Positions 27,086 through 34,767 of a stretch of 64,000 nt of DNA are shown piece by piece; positions within the stretch are counted from its first letter, which is position 1, and every line of letters starts with the position of its first letter. The DNA is from Streptomyces pactum (GTDB lineage Bacteria; Actinomycetota; Actinomycetes; Streptomycetales; Streptomycetaceae). The notes under the pieces were generated by a model. It worked only from the letters and a program-made list of their open reading frames with translations. It ran no database searches and was not told the DNA's origin. A program made the position numbers and the translations under genes. The stretch is from contig NZ_CP019724.1 in assembly GCF_002005225.1 (NCBI RefSeq), forward strand, positions 5,287,501-5,351,500, in the 5' to 3' direction.

Positions 27086-28003
27086 ATGCGCGCCCAGTTC
27101 GTGCTCTCGGAGATCGGTGTCGGTCTTCGCCGCAATCTGACGATGACCTTCGCCGTCATCGTCTCCGTCGCCCTGTCCCTGGCCCTGTTCGGCGGTTCGC
27201 TGCTGATGAGCGACCAGGTCAACACCATGAAGGGCTACTGGTACGACAAGGTCAACGTCACCGTCTACCTCTGCAACAAGAGTGACGCGAAGTCCGACCC
27301 CGCGTGCGCCAAGGGCGCGGTGACCGAGGACCAGAAGAAGCAGATCCTCACCGACCTCGAAGAGCTGTCGGTCGTGGACAAGGTGACGTACGAGTCGCAG
27401 GACGAGGCGTACAAGCACTACCAGGACCAGTTCGGCGACTCGCCGCTGGCCAGCTCGCTCACACCGGACCAGATGCAGGAGTCGTACCGGATCAAGCTGA
27501 AGGACCCGGAGAAGTACCAGGTCATCGCGACCGCCTTCGACGGCCGCGACGGCGTGCAGTCCGTGGCGGACCAGCGCGCGACCCTGGACAACCTCTTCGA
27601 GCTCCTCAACGGCATGAACTGGGCGGCGCGCGCGGTGATGGCGCTCATGCTGGTCGTCGCGCTCATGCTGATCGTGAACACGGTCCGCGTCTCGGCGTTC
27701 AGCCGGCGGCGCGAGACCGGCATCATGCGGCTGGTCGGCGCCTCGGGCTTCTACATCCAGGCCCCGTTCATCATGGAGGCGGCGGTCGCCGGGCTGATCG
27801 GCGGCGCGGTCGCCTGCGCGTTCCTGGTGACCGCGCGGTACTTCATCATCGACCACGGGCTCGCCCTGGCCGACAAGCTGGCCCTGATCGACTTCATCGG
27901 CTGGGACGCCCTGCTGACGAAGCTGCCGCTCATCCTGGCCACCAGCCTGCTGATGCCCGCGTTGGCCGCGTTCTTCGCGCTGCGCAAGTACCTGAAGGTG
28001 TGA
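27086..28003 (+). CDS. ftsX: Cell division permease-like protein FtsX
   Basis: A 305-residue membrane protein with the FtsX layout: one helix near residues 20-45 (NLTMTFAVIVSVALSLALFGGSLL), an extracellular domain to about residue 175 with a short Cys-containing loop (CNKSDAKSDPAC), then three helices with the NTVRVSAFSRRRETGIMRLVGAS cytoplasmic stretch between them. It partners FtsE and binds peptidoglycan hydrolases outside. The two Cys in the outer domain probably form a disulphide. ATG 27086 lies 29 bases after ftsE. Confidence 0.95.
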   Translation: MRAQFVLSEIGVGLRRNLTMTFAVIVSVALSLALFGGSLLMSDQVNTMKGYWYDKVNVTVYLCNKSDAKSDPACAKGAVTEDQKKQILTDLEELSVVDKVTYESQDEAYKHYQDQFGDSPLASSLTPDQMQESYRIKLKDPEKYQVIATAFDGRDGVQSVADQRATLDNLFELLNGMNWAARAVMALMLVVALMLIVNTVRVSAFSRRRETGIMRLVGASGFYIQAPFIMEAAVAGLIGGAVACAFLVTARYFIIDHGLALADKLALIDFIGWDALLTKLPLILATSLLMPALAAFFALRKYLKV

Positions 28004-28012
28004 CACATACCA

Positions 28013-28048
28013 AGAGGGCCGCGCGGTCAAGCGACCGTGCGGCCCTCT
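28013..28048 (+). terminator. Terminator of ftsEX
   Basis: A 16-bp stem (28013-28028 with 28033-28048), one G-T pair and an AAGC loop, ten bases beyond the ftsX stop. Confidence 0.83.
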
Positions 28049-28058
28049 CGCGTTGTCC

Positions 28059-28064
28059 TAGACT
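28059..28064 (+). promoter_or_regulatory. -10 element for a likely leaderless protease transcript
   Basis: TAGACT lies seven bases before ATG 28072. With no ribosome site in between, transcription would start at or near the A of the start codon. Leaderless mRNAs are common in Streptomyces. No clear -35 was found. Confidence 0.45.
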
Positions 28065-28071
28065 CACCGGC

Positions 28072-29262
28072 ATGTCAGGTCGTGACCTGTTCTGTCAGCC
28101 CCGTCGCGTACGCCACGGGGCCGCCCTGACCTTGGTGTTCGCGAGCGTGCTCGTCGCGGGCGCGGCCACCGGCTCGTTCCCCGAGGCCGACCGCAGGCCC
28201 GCGCCGGACTCGGCGCGACCGGCCGCCCCGGCGACCCCGGCCGGTCAGCACGGCCGGCACGCCGACGTCGCACGGGCGGCCGCCGAGGCGATGGCCGACG
28301 GCAAGTCCCCCGTGGAGGCCGCCGAACGCGCCGTCAGCCGCAGCGGGGACCGCTGGGGCGCCGTCTACTCACGGGGCGAGTACGAGGAGTTGGAGGACGC
28401 CCTCGACGGCCGGTACACCGGCGTCGGGCTCTCCGCCCGCCGCGAGCGCGACGGCCGCATCGAGGTCACCAGGGTGCGCTCCGGCTCGCCCGCCGCGGAC
28501 GCCGGGATCCGCGAGGGCGACCGACTGCGCAGCGTCGACGGCGAGCGGGTCGACGGGCGCCCCGTCACGGAGGTCGTCTCCATACTGCGCGGCGACGCGG
28601 AGCAGGAGCCCGCCGGCACCGCCGTCCGGCTCGGCCTGGAACGCGGCACGCGCGCGTGGACCGAGACCGTACGCCGGGCCCGCCTCTCCACGGACCCCGT
28701 GACCGTGCGCACGCTCGCCGACGGCGTCACGGTCGTCAAGGTCCTCTCCTTCAGCAAGGGTGTCGGCGCGCAGGTGCGCGATGCCGTGGCGGGGCTGCCG
28801 TCCGGTGCCGGGGTCGTCCTCGACCTGCGCGGCAACTCCGGCGGACTGGTAGCCGAGGCCGTCACCGCCGCCTCCGCCTTCCTCGACGGCGGCCTGGTCG
28901 CCACCTACGACGTCGACGGCGACCAGCGGGCCCTGCACGCCGAGCCCGGCGGCGACACCACCAGACCCCTGGTCGCCATCGTGGACGGCGGCACGATGAG
29001 CGCGGGCGAACTCCTCACCGGGGCCCTGCAGGACCGCGGACGGGCGGTCGTCCTGGGCTCGCGCACCTTCGGCAAGGGCTCGGTGCAGATGCCGAGCCGG
29101 CTGCCCGACGGCTCGGTGGCCGAGCTGACCGTCGGGCACTACCGCACCCCGTCGGGCCGCGGCGTCGACGGCACGGGCATCACGCCCGACCTGGAGATCG
29201 AACCGACGGACCCGGCCGCCCTGGAACGGGCGCGGACGGTGCTGAGCGGACTGGGCCGGTAG
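28072..29262 (+). CDS. S41 carboxy-terminal processing protease
   Basis: A 396-residue secreted or membrane-tethered serine protease. The N-terminal hydrophobic segment (HGAALTLVFASVLVAGAATGS) is a signal peptide or anchor, a PDZ domain lies at about 105-195 (YTGVGLSARRE, SPAADAGIREGDRL), and the peptidase domain follows. The Ser-Lys dyad is visible: Ser310 in GTMSAGELL and Lys335 in FGKGSVQ, 25 residues apart as in E. coli Tsp. It cleaves C-termini of exported proteins. Position between ftsX and smpB is conserved in actinobacteria, and a link to FtsEX-controlled wall hydrolysis is a reasonable guess. ATG 28072 lacks a ribosome site, so the message is probably leaderless. Confidence 0.92.
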   Translation: MSGRDLFCQPRRVRHGAALTLVFASVLVAGAATGSFPEADRRPAPDSARPAAPATPAGQHGRHADVARAAAEAMADGKSPVEAAERAVSRSGDRWGAVYSRGEYEELEDALDGRYTGVGLSARRERDGRIEVTRVRSGSPAADAGIREGDRLRSVDGERVDGRPVTEVVSILRGDAEQEPAGTAVRLGLERGTRAWTETVRRARLSTDPVTVRTLADGVTVVKVLSFSKGVGAQVRDAVAGLPSGAGVVLDLRGNSGGLVAEAVTAASAFLDGGLVATYDVDGDQRALHAEPGGDTTRPLVAIVDGGTMSAGELLTGALQDRGRAVVLGSRTFGKGSVQMPSRLPDGSVAELTVGHYRTPSGRGVDGTGITPDLEIEPTDPAALERARTVLSGLGR

Positions 29263-29322
29263 CACCCCTCCGTAAATCGGCTTCCCGCGGACCCCCTCCG
29301 TAGTGCGAAAATGGGCGGCACT

Positions 29323-29802
29323 ATGGCTAAGGAAAAAGGGCGCAAGCTGATCGCGCAGAACAAGAAGGCGCGGCACGACTACCAGATCCTCGACACCTAC
29401 GAGGCCGGCCTGGTCCTCTCCGGGACCGAGGTGAAGTCGCTGCGCCAGGGACGGGCCTCGCTGGCCGACGGCTTCGTGCAGTTGGACGGACACGAGGCGT
29501 GGCTGCACAACGTGCACGTGCCGGAGTACAGCCAGGGGACCTGGACCAACCACAGCGCCCGCCGCAAGCGGAAGCTCCTGCTGCACCGGGTGGAGATCGA
29601 CAAGCTGGAGTCGAAGTCCCAGGAGACCGGTCACACGATCGTGCCCCTGGCGCTGTACTTCAAGGACGGCCGGGCCAAGGTGGAGATCGCGCTGGCGCGC
29701 GGCAAGAAGGAGTACGACAAGCGCCAGACCCTCCGGGAGAAGCAGGACCGCCGCGAGGCGGAGCGGACGATCTCGGCGATCCGGCGCAAGCAGCGGGCCT
29801 GA
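29323..29802 (+). CDS. smpB: SsrA-binding protein SmpB
   Basis: A 159-residue SmpB. The conserved core is intact: [26 protein letters not shown]-type region as [20 protein letters not shown], and the basic C-terminal tail ([21 protein letters not shown]) that reaches into the decoding centre of stalled ribosomes. It carries tmRNA into the ribosome for trans-translation. ATG 29323 (MAKEKGRK) matches the usual family start; an ATG four codons earlier (29311) is in frame. ssrA lies 91 bases downstream, so the protein and its RNA partner are neighbours. Confidence 0.96.
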   Translation: MAKEKGRKLIAQNKKARHDYQILDTYEAGLVLSGTEVKSLRQGRASLADGFVQLDGHEAWLHNVHVPEYSQGTWTNHSARRKRKLLLHRVEIDKLESKSQETGHTIVPLALYFKDGRAKVEIALARGKKEYDKRQTLREKQDRREAERTISAIRRKQRA

Positions 29803-29819
29803 CCCCCCGGGGAATGGGC

Positions 29820-29849
29820 TGGCACCCGCGTGCGTTGGTCACGTACGAT
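29820..29849 (+). promoter_or_regulatory. Candidate ssrA promoter
   Basis: TGGCAC (29820-29825) and TACGAT (29844-29849) are separated by 18 bases. Transcription would start about 35-40 bases before the mature tmRNA 5' end, leaving a leader for RNase P to remove. The -35 match is weak. Confidence 0.35.
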
Positions 29850-29893
29850 GGTGAAAGCACCCCGGGCGGGTGCGTCGATTGAAAAATCAACAT

Positions 29894-30290
29894 GGGGATG
29901 ATCGGTTTCGACAGCGGATGTCGAAGCAGGGGAAGCGTGTCGAGGAAGCGGCCATGATCTCGTAAACCACAGGCCGAAAAAAATAATCGCCAACACCAAG
30001 CGCGATTCCTCCCAGCAGGCCTTCGCCCTCGCTGCCTGATCTCAGGTAGCGAAGCGAGCCTCCTACTAAGGGAGTGTCAGCCCGGGGCTGTTCCCGACCC
30101 GGATCCTGGCATCAGCTAGGGGACTAAACCTTGATCCCGGTCACGGGGTGAAGAGGGAAACCAAACAGTGACTGAGCCCGTCGGAGACTTGTCCGCGTGA
30201 TCTCCGGGGCTGAGAAAAGCGAAGCGGACTGCACACGGAGAAGCCCTGGTTCCGCACCGTTGGACGCGGGTTCGATTCCCGCCATCTCCA
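29894..30290 (+). ncRNA. ssrA: Transfer-messenger RNA (tmRNA)
   Basis: The 5' end GGGGATG pairs with CATCTCC at 30283-30289 to make the tRNA-like acceptor stem, with A at 30290 as the discriminator. The T-arm GGGTTCGATTCCC is just before it. CCA is not fully encoded (ACA follows the stem), so it must be added afterwards. The tag frame begins at GCC 29989-29991 and ends at TGA 30037-30039, encoding ANTKRDSSQQAFALAA, a proteolysis tag of 16 residues ending in the usual ALAA. With SmpB it rescues stalled ribosomes and marks the unfinished protein for Clp-type degradation. The exact 3' end is uncertain by two or three bases. Confidence 0.96.
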
Positions 30291-30306
30291 CAGTTCCCAT
30301 GTGGGC

Positions 30307-30340
30307 GAAGGCCCCGCCGCTCCAGCGCGGCGGGGCCTTC
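30307..30340 (+). terminator. Terminator of ssrA
   Basis: A perfect 14-bp stem GAAGGCCCCGCCGC (30307-30320) with 30327-30340 and loop TCCAGC. The right arm and following GTCATGCCCG are then repeated once directly, just before the MFS stop. Confidence 0.87.
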
Positions 30341-30359
30341 GTCATGCCCGGGGCCTTCG

Positions 30360-31811
30360 TCATGCCCGCGGCCGGCGCGCCGGGCCCCGAGCCGGTGCCA
30401 GGGCGAGGGCGAGGAGCAGGGCCACCGCGGCCGCCGTGACCGGTACGCCGTAGGCGGCCGTGGCGGAGGCGTGCTCCACCGTCCAGCCGCCCGCCGCGCT
30501 GCCGCAGGCGATGCCGCCGAGCAGGCCGGTCACCGCGAGGGTCATGCCCTCGTTCAGGCGGCCCTCCGGGGTGCGGTGCTGGACCAGCGTCATGGTGGTG
30601 ACCATCGTCGGGGCGGTCGCCATCCCGGCGGCCAGCAGCGTGAGCGCCAGCAGCGGCAGGGAGCCGGTGAGGGACGCGGCGAGCAGCGGCAGCGTCAGCA
30701 GGACCGTCATCGCCGCGACACACCACGGCAGGCGGCGCTCGGCGGGTCCGGCCGGCTTCATCGCGCCGTACAGCAGCCCCGCCGCGCAGGAGCCGGCCGC
30801 CTGCAGCGCGAGGACCACCCCGGCCGCCGCACGATGCCCCTGTGCGTCCGCGAAGGCGATCGTGACGACCTCCATGGCCCCGAACACCCCGCCCATCGCC
30901 AGGCACACGACCAGCAGCGGCGGGATTCCCGGGACGCGGAAGGGGGCCTTCGCCGTGGGGCGCGGCCGGGCCGGCGGCTCGGTGGAGCGCTGGGCGGTGA
31001 AGAGCAGCATGCCGCCGACCAGCAGCACCACGCCGACGAGCGTCCCCGCCTCCGGGAACAGCGCGGTGCACAGGAACGCGGCGAGGACCGGTCCGAGCAT
31101 GAAGCACAGCTCGTCGGCGGCCTGCTCGAACGAGTTCGCGGTGTGCAGGGCGTCGGCGGCGCCCTTCCTGTCCCGCAGCAGGTGGGCCCAGCGGGCGCGG
31201 GCCATGCCGCCGGTGTTGGGCGTCGTCGCGGTGGCGGCGTACGCGGCGAACAGGGTCCAGGCGGGCGCGTCGTGGCGGACGCACAGCAGCAGGGCGAGCG
31301 AGCCCAGGGCGGCGGCCAGCGTGGCGGGCAGCGCCACCCTGGCCTGGCCGTGCCGGTCCACGAGCCGCGCCGTCCACGGGGCGACCAGCGCCGTCGCCGC
31401 CAGCCCCGTCGCGGTGACGGCGCCGGCGAGGGCGTACGAACCACGGGTCCCGGCGATCATCACCACCGCGCTGACGCTGAACATGCCCATGGGCAGCCGC
31501 GCCATGAGATTCCCGATCGTGAACGCGCGGGCGCCGGGCAGGGCGAGGAGGCGCCGGTACGGGCCGGGCGGCCGGCGCCGGGTGCGCGGGCGGAAGTCGG
31601 CGGCGACCAGGGTGTCGGCGGTGACGGCGAGGAAGGTGGTCCGCGGGGACGGTACTTCGCGGGCCGGCCGTTCGCCGGCCGGGTCTTCGCCGGCCGGGTG
31701 TCCGTACGGCGGGTATGCGCGGGTCGGCGGTACGCGGGACGGTCGTTCGTCGGCCGGGTTTTCGCGGTGCGGGCGTTCGCGGGTCGGGCGGTCACGGGTC
31801 GGTCGCGGCAT
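30360..31811 (-). CDS. MFS transporter
   Basis: A 483-residue major facilitator with about 12 helices from residue 95 on (AFTIGNLMARLPMGMFSVSAVVMIAG and onward), including the loop-2/3 type motif LVDRHGQARVALPATLAAALGS. The N-terminal 80 residues before the first helix are an Arg/Pro/Glu-rich repeat (RPTRERPHRENPADERPSR) encoded by degenerate repeats of about 15 bp. Later in-frame starts, such as GTGs near TLVAADF, would remove it, so the true start is uncertain. It probably exports small molecules; the substrate is unknown. Divergent from a LysR regulator with an 83-base spacer, so regulation by that protein is likely. Confidence 0.85.
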   Translation of the reverse strand: MPRPTRDRPTRERPHRENPADERPSRVPPTRAYPPYGHPAGEDPAGERPAREVPSPRTTFLAVTADTLVAADFRPRTRRRPPGPYRRLLALPGARAFTIGNLMARLPMGMFSVSAVVMIAGTRGSYALAGAVTATGLAATALVAPWTARLVDRHGQARVALPATLAAALGSLALLLCVRHDAPAWTLFAAYAATATTPNTGGMARARWAHLLRDRKGAADALHTANSFEQAADELCFMLGPVLAAFLCTALFPEAGTLVGVVLLVGGMLLFTAQRSTEPPARPRPTAKAPFRVPGIPPLLVVCLAMGGVFGAMEVVTIAFADAQGHRAAAGVVLALQAAGSCAAGLLYGAMKPAGPAERRLPWCVAAMTVLLTLPLLAASLTGSLPLLALTLLAAGMATAPTMVTTMTLVQHRTPEGRLNEGMTLAVTGLLGGIACGSAAGGWTVEHASATAAYGVPVTAAAVALLLALALAPARGPARRPRA

Positions 31812-31882
31812 GGACTCACCGTCGCCCGGGGGCGATCAGGAGGTCCAACACCTTCTCCGTACCCATTCACGCACTCCCGTTG

Positions 31883-31888
31883 TAAATT
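31883..31888 (+). promoter_or_regulatory. -10 element for a likely leaderless lysR transcript
   Basis: TAAATT lies six bases ahead of ATG 31895, with no ribosome site in between. This suggests a leaderless mRNA. Confidence 0.45.
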
Positions 31889-31894
31889 CGCCGG

Positions 31895-32866
31895 ATGCCC
31901 GCACCCGCCCATCTCGAACCCCGCCTCCTGCGCGCCTTCGTCACCGTCGCCGAGGACCTGCACTTCACCCGCGCCGCCGCCCGCCTCTACGTGGCCCAGC
32001 AGGTGCTCAGCAGGGACGTACGGCGCCTGGAGCGGGAGCTGGGCGCCGAGTTGTTCGTCCGGACCACCCGGCAGGTGACCCTGACGGCCGACGGCGAGCG
32101 GCTGCTGCCGTACGCCCGCCGCGTTCTGCAGGCGCAGGACGACCTGCTGGCCGCCTTCGGGCAGAGCCGCCCGCTGCTGGTCGACCTCAACTCGCCCGGG
32201 CTGGCCACCGGCCGTCTGGTCCTGGAGCGCGCCCGCGCACTCGCGCCCGGGGAGGAGCTGATGGCGCGTTACGAGAGCGGGCTGACCCACGCCGCCGCCG
32301 AACTGCTCGCTGGCCGCCTCGACGCCTCCTTCGGCCGGTTCGCGGGCCTCGCCCCGGCGCTGCGGGCCGGACTCGGCCACCAGCCCGTCCGCTACGAGCC
32401 CCTGGCGGTCGTCCTGCCCGAGGACCACCGGTCGGCCCGCCTGCCGGAGGTGCCGCTCGCCGCGCTCGCCGGCGAGACCGTGTACGCCGGGGCCGGCAAC
32501 CCGAGGACGCCGGAGTGGACGGACCTCGCGCACCGACTGTTCGAGGGGCGTGGCATCGAGATGGCGGCACCCGCCCCGCTGGCCGTCGGGGAGGAGGAGT
32601 TCCAGCGGATCATGGGCAAGACGGGCAATCCGATCCTCGCCGTGGTGAGCTTTCCGGCCATGGCGTCGACCGTGGTGCGCCCGCTCGTCGACCCCGTGCC
32701 GCTGTCGCCGGTGTCGCTTGTCTGGCGGAAGGGGCTGGCGCACCCCGCGTTCGACGCGCTGCGGCGGGCGGCCGCCCAGGTCGCGGCCGAGGAGGGCTGG
32801 CTCCACAGGCCCGCCGGGGCCTGGCTTCCCGACGCCGACGCCGCTGTGATGTCCGTCCACAACTGA
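31895..32866 (+). CDS. LysR-family transcriptional regulator
   Basis: A 323-residue LysR protein. The N-terminal winged helix reads LLRAFVTVAEDLHFTRAAARLYVAQQVLSRDVRRLERELGAELF in pieces, with the usual LTADGERLLPYAR linker-helix start. The effector-binding domain (about 95-300) includes MARYESGLTHAAAELLAGRLDASFGR. LysR proteins usually control a divergent gene, here the MFS exporter. The inducer is unknown. The residue after the recognition helix is QVLSRDVRRLE rather than the more frequent S.SRQI, a small variation. ATG 31895 has a -10-like TAAATT directly upstream. Confidence 0.93.
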   Translation: MPAPAHLEPRLLRAFVTVAEDLHFTRAAARLYVAQQVLSRDVRRLERELGAELFVRTTRQVTLTADGERLLPYARRVLQAQDDLLAAFGQSRPLLVDLNSPGLATGRLVLERARALAPGEELMARYESGLTHAAAELLAGRLDASFGRFAGLAPALRAGLGHQPVRYEPLAVVLPEDHRSARLPEVPLAALAGETVYAGAGNPRTPEWTDLAHRLFEGRGIEMAAPAPLAVGEEEFQRIMGKTGNPILAVVSFPAMASTVVRPLVDPVPLSPVSLVWRKGLAHPAFDALRRAAAQVAAEEGWLHRPAGAWLPDADAAVMSVHN

Positions 32867-33017
32867 CACGCGGCAACCACACATCCTCCGCGTGCGCTAC
32901 ATTCTTGGCCTGAGCACGGTGTGGTACAGGGGGCGCTCGAACCTGGTGGGGGCCGGTTCGGCCGACGAGTGCTCGGAGTCGTATGCGCACCCGGAACTGT
33001 CCCTCGGGGGGAAGTGC

Positions 33018-34767
33018 GTGCGCGTGGAGAATTGGCAGAAAGACGCCCAACCGGAGTGGCCCCAGGCCGCGTCCGGGACGCGTGAGTTCCCGGAGGCGAG
33101 TCAGGATGCCGACGCAACCGAGGTGTTCCCTGCGACCCGGGCCTTCCCGGTGACCGGGGAGTTCCCGGCGGCGGGAACGCCGTCCACCCGGTCCGGCGAG
33201 GCCACCGGGCCCGGTGTGTCCGGCGAGTCCACCCGGCCCGGCGGGTCCGGCGCGGGATGGTTCGGGGCCGCCGGCGGCCCTGCGGGCGCCGGTGCCGGGG
33301 CGGGAGCTGTGAGCAACGCCGCCCGGCCGGCGCCGGATGCCGCCGGGACGCGGTTCCCCGGCCCCCGGGGGAGTGCCGGTGCCGACGAGACGGAGATCCT
33401 CGGTTCCCGAATAGGGAGGCACCGAATAGGCGGAAGTCCGGTGAGCGGAAGTCCCGTGGGCAGAGGTCCGGTGGGCGGGAGCCCGGTGGGCGGAGGCCGT
33501 ACGGACCGGGGCCGGGTCCGTGAGCCGTTCGGCCAGGAGCGGATAACCTGGGGCGGGACCGACCAGGCCGGGGCGAACCCGAACGAGGGGGCCCCGCCGC
33601 CGGTCAGGACGACCCCGTACGAGGGACCCTCGGCCCCGGCCAGGACGAGCCCGGCCGGTGGGGGCCCGGCCGGGTACGAGCCCGAAGGGCACTGCCCCGG
33701 CCGGCACCGACCGGAACGGCACCGGCCCGGACGCCGACCCGACTGCCGTGCTGCCGTCGGCTTCCACAGCCCCCTCGGCCCCCGCGGCTCCCCCGGCCCA
33801 CTCGACCCGCGTCTTCCCCACCACCGCGCCCGGCCCCGCCACCGGCGCCCTTCGCGACCCCTGGCAGGAGACCCCGGATGCCTTGGGCGCCCCGGACACC
33901 CCGGACACCCCGGACACCCACGCCGGTATCGACGCGGACACCGGCGACCACACCCACGACCCGCACGAGGTGACGGTCCAGCTCGACGCCGTCCAGCTCG
34001 GCGACGGCGTCCTCCGCCGGGTCGACAGCGGGCACCGCAAGAGCGGCCCGGCCAGGCCCGACGGACCGGTCTTCGTCGACGCGTCGGGACGCCGCAGCCG
34101 CCTGTACCGCCGTCTCGGCATCGCCGTCGGTGTCGCCTGCGCGATCTACGCCGTCGTCATCGTCTCCACGCTGCTGTCCGGCAACTCCAACGCGCCGTGG
34201 CTGCCCGTGGAGGGCCAGCAGGAGGGCAAGCCGGCCGGCCAGGTCGACACCACCCCGCTGCCCTCGCGGTCGGCACAGCCCTCCGGCACCGGCGCCGCCG
34301 CCCCGCGGACCAGCCCCTCGGCCGGCGCCGGCGTGCCCACGGCGCCGGACGCCGACGCCCCCGTGCCCGGCACGTCCGGTAGCGCGGGGCAGCCCGGCAC
34401 CGGCGGCGCCGACCCCGAGCCCTCGGAGACCGGGGCCGGCACGGAGCCGGGCGGCGGTGGCGCGACCGACCCGGACCCGACGCAGTCGACGCAGGTACCG
34501 CCCCCCGTCTCCACGGAGCCGTCGGCCCCGGCGGGCGGCGGCGATCCCACGGTCGACCCGACCGTGCCCACCGGCGACGCCAGCACGGGCACCGACCCGG
34601 GCGGCGACACGACCGTCAACGGCGCGAGCGGTCCCCTCTCCGCCGACGCGCCCGCCGACGCGTCCGCCGGCGAGTCCGGCGCCGAGCCCGCCGGCGGGAC
34701 CGTCGTCGTGGCCGGTGCGGACCACACCCCCACGTCCCCTTCCCTGTCCCCGGAGAACACCCTCTGA
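33018..34767 (+). CDS. matA: MatA-like mycelial aggregation protein, apparent +1 frameshift
   Basis: A membrane protein gene interrupted by an apparent frameshift. GTG 33018 has GGGGGGAAG just upstream and opens a convincing frame (VRVENWQKDAQPEWPQ) that stays sensible to about 33680. From there the coding signal moves to the next frame (PAGTDRNGTGPDADPTAVLPS), which runs to TGA 34767. Together they would give about 582 residues: a long disordered Pro/Thr/Gly part, a membrane helix (LGIAVGVACAIYAVVIVSTLL) and an extracellular Pro/Thr/Asp-rich tail. If the frameshift is real, only the second part from GTG 33658 (369 residues) might be made. It ends in TGATG overlap with matB. From memory, matAB of S. 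coelicolor/lividans is needed for PNAG-type glycan and mycelial pellet aggregation. A TACATT at 32898-32903 may be a -10. Confidence 0.7.
33408..33505 (+). repeat. Degenerate 15-bp repeats within matA
   Basis: About six imperfect 15-base units related to GGAAGTCCGGTGGGC encode GGSPVSGSPVGRGPVGGSPVGG. Slippage in such sequence is a plausible source of indels, although the frame change itself lies about 150 bases further on. Confidence 0.6.

Noticed and set aside
30240..30292. A tRNA gene suggested by GGGTTCGATTCCC and the acceptor-like end
   Set aside because: This is the 3' half of tmRNA. Its partner acceptor strand is at 29894-29900 and no anticodon arm fits.
32899..33017. Extending matA upstream to an in-frame start at 32892
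   Set aside because: GTG 33018 has a strong ribosome site, and the preceding codons read as spacer overlapping a -10-like TACATT.
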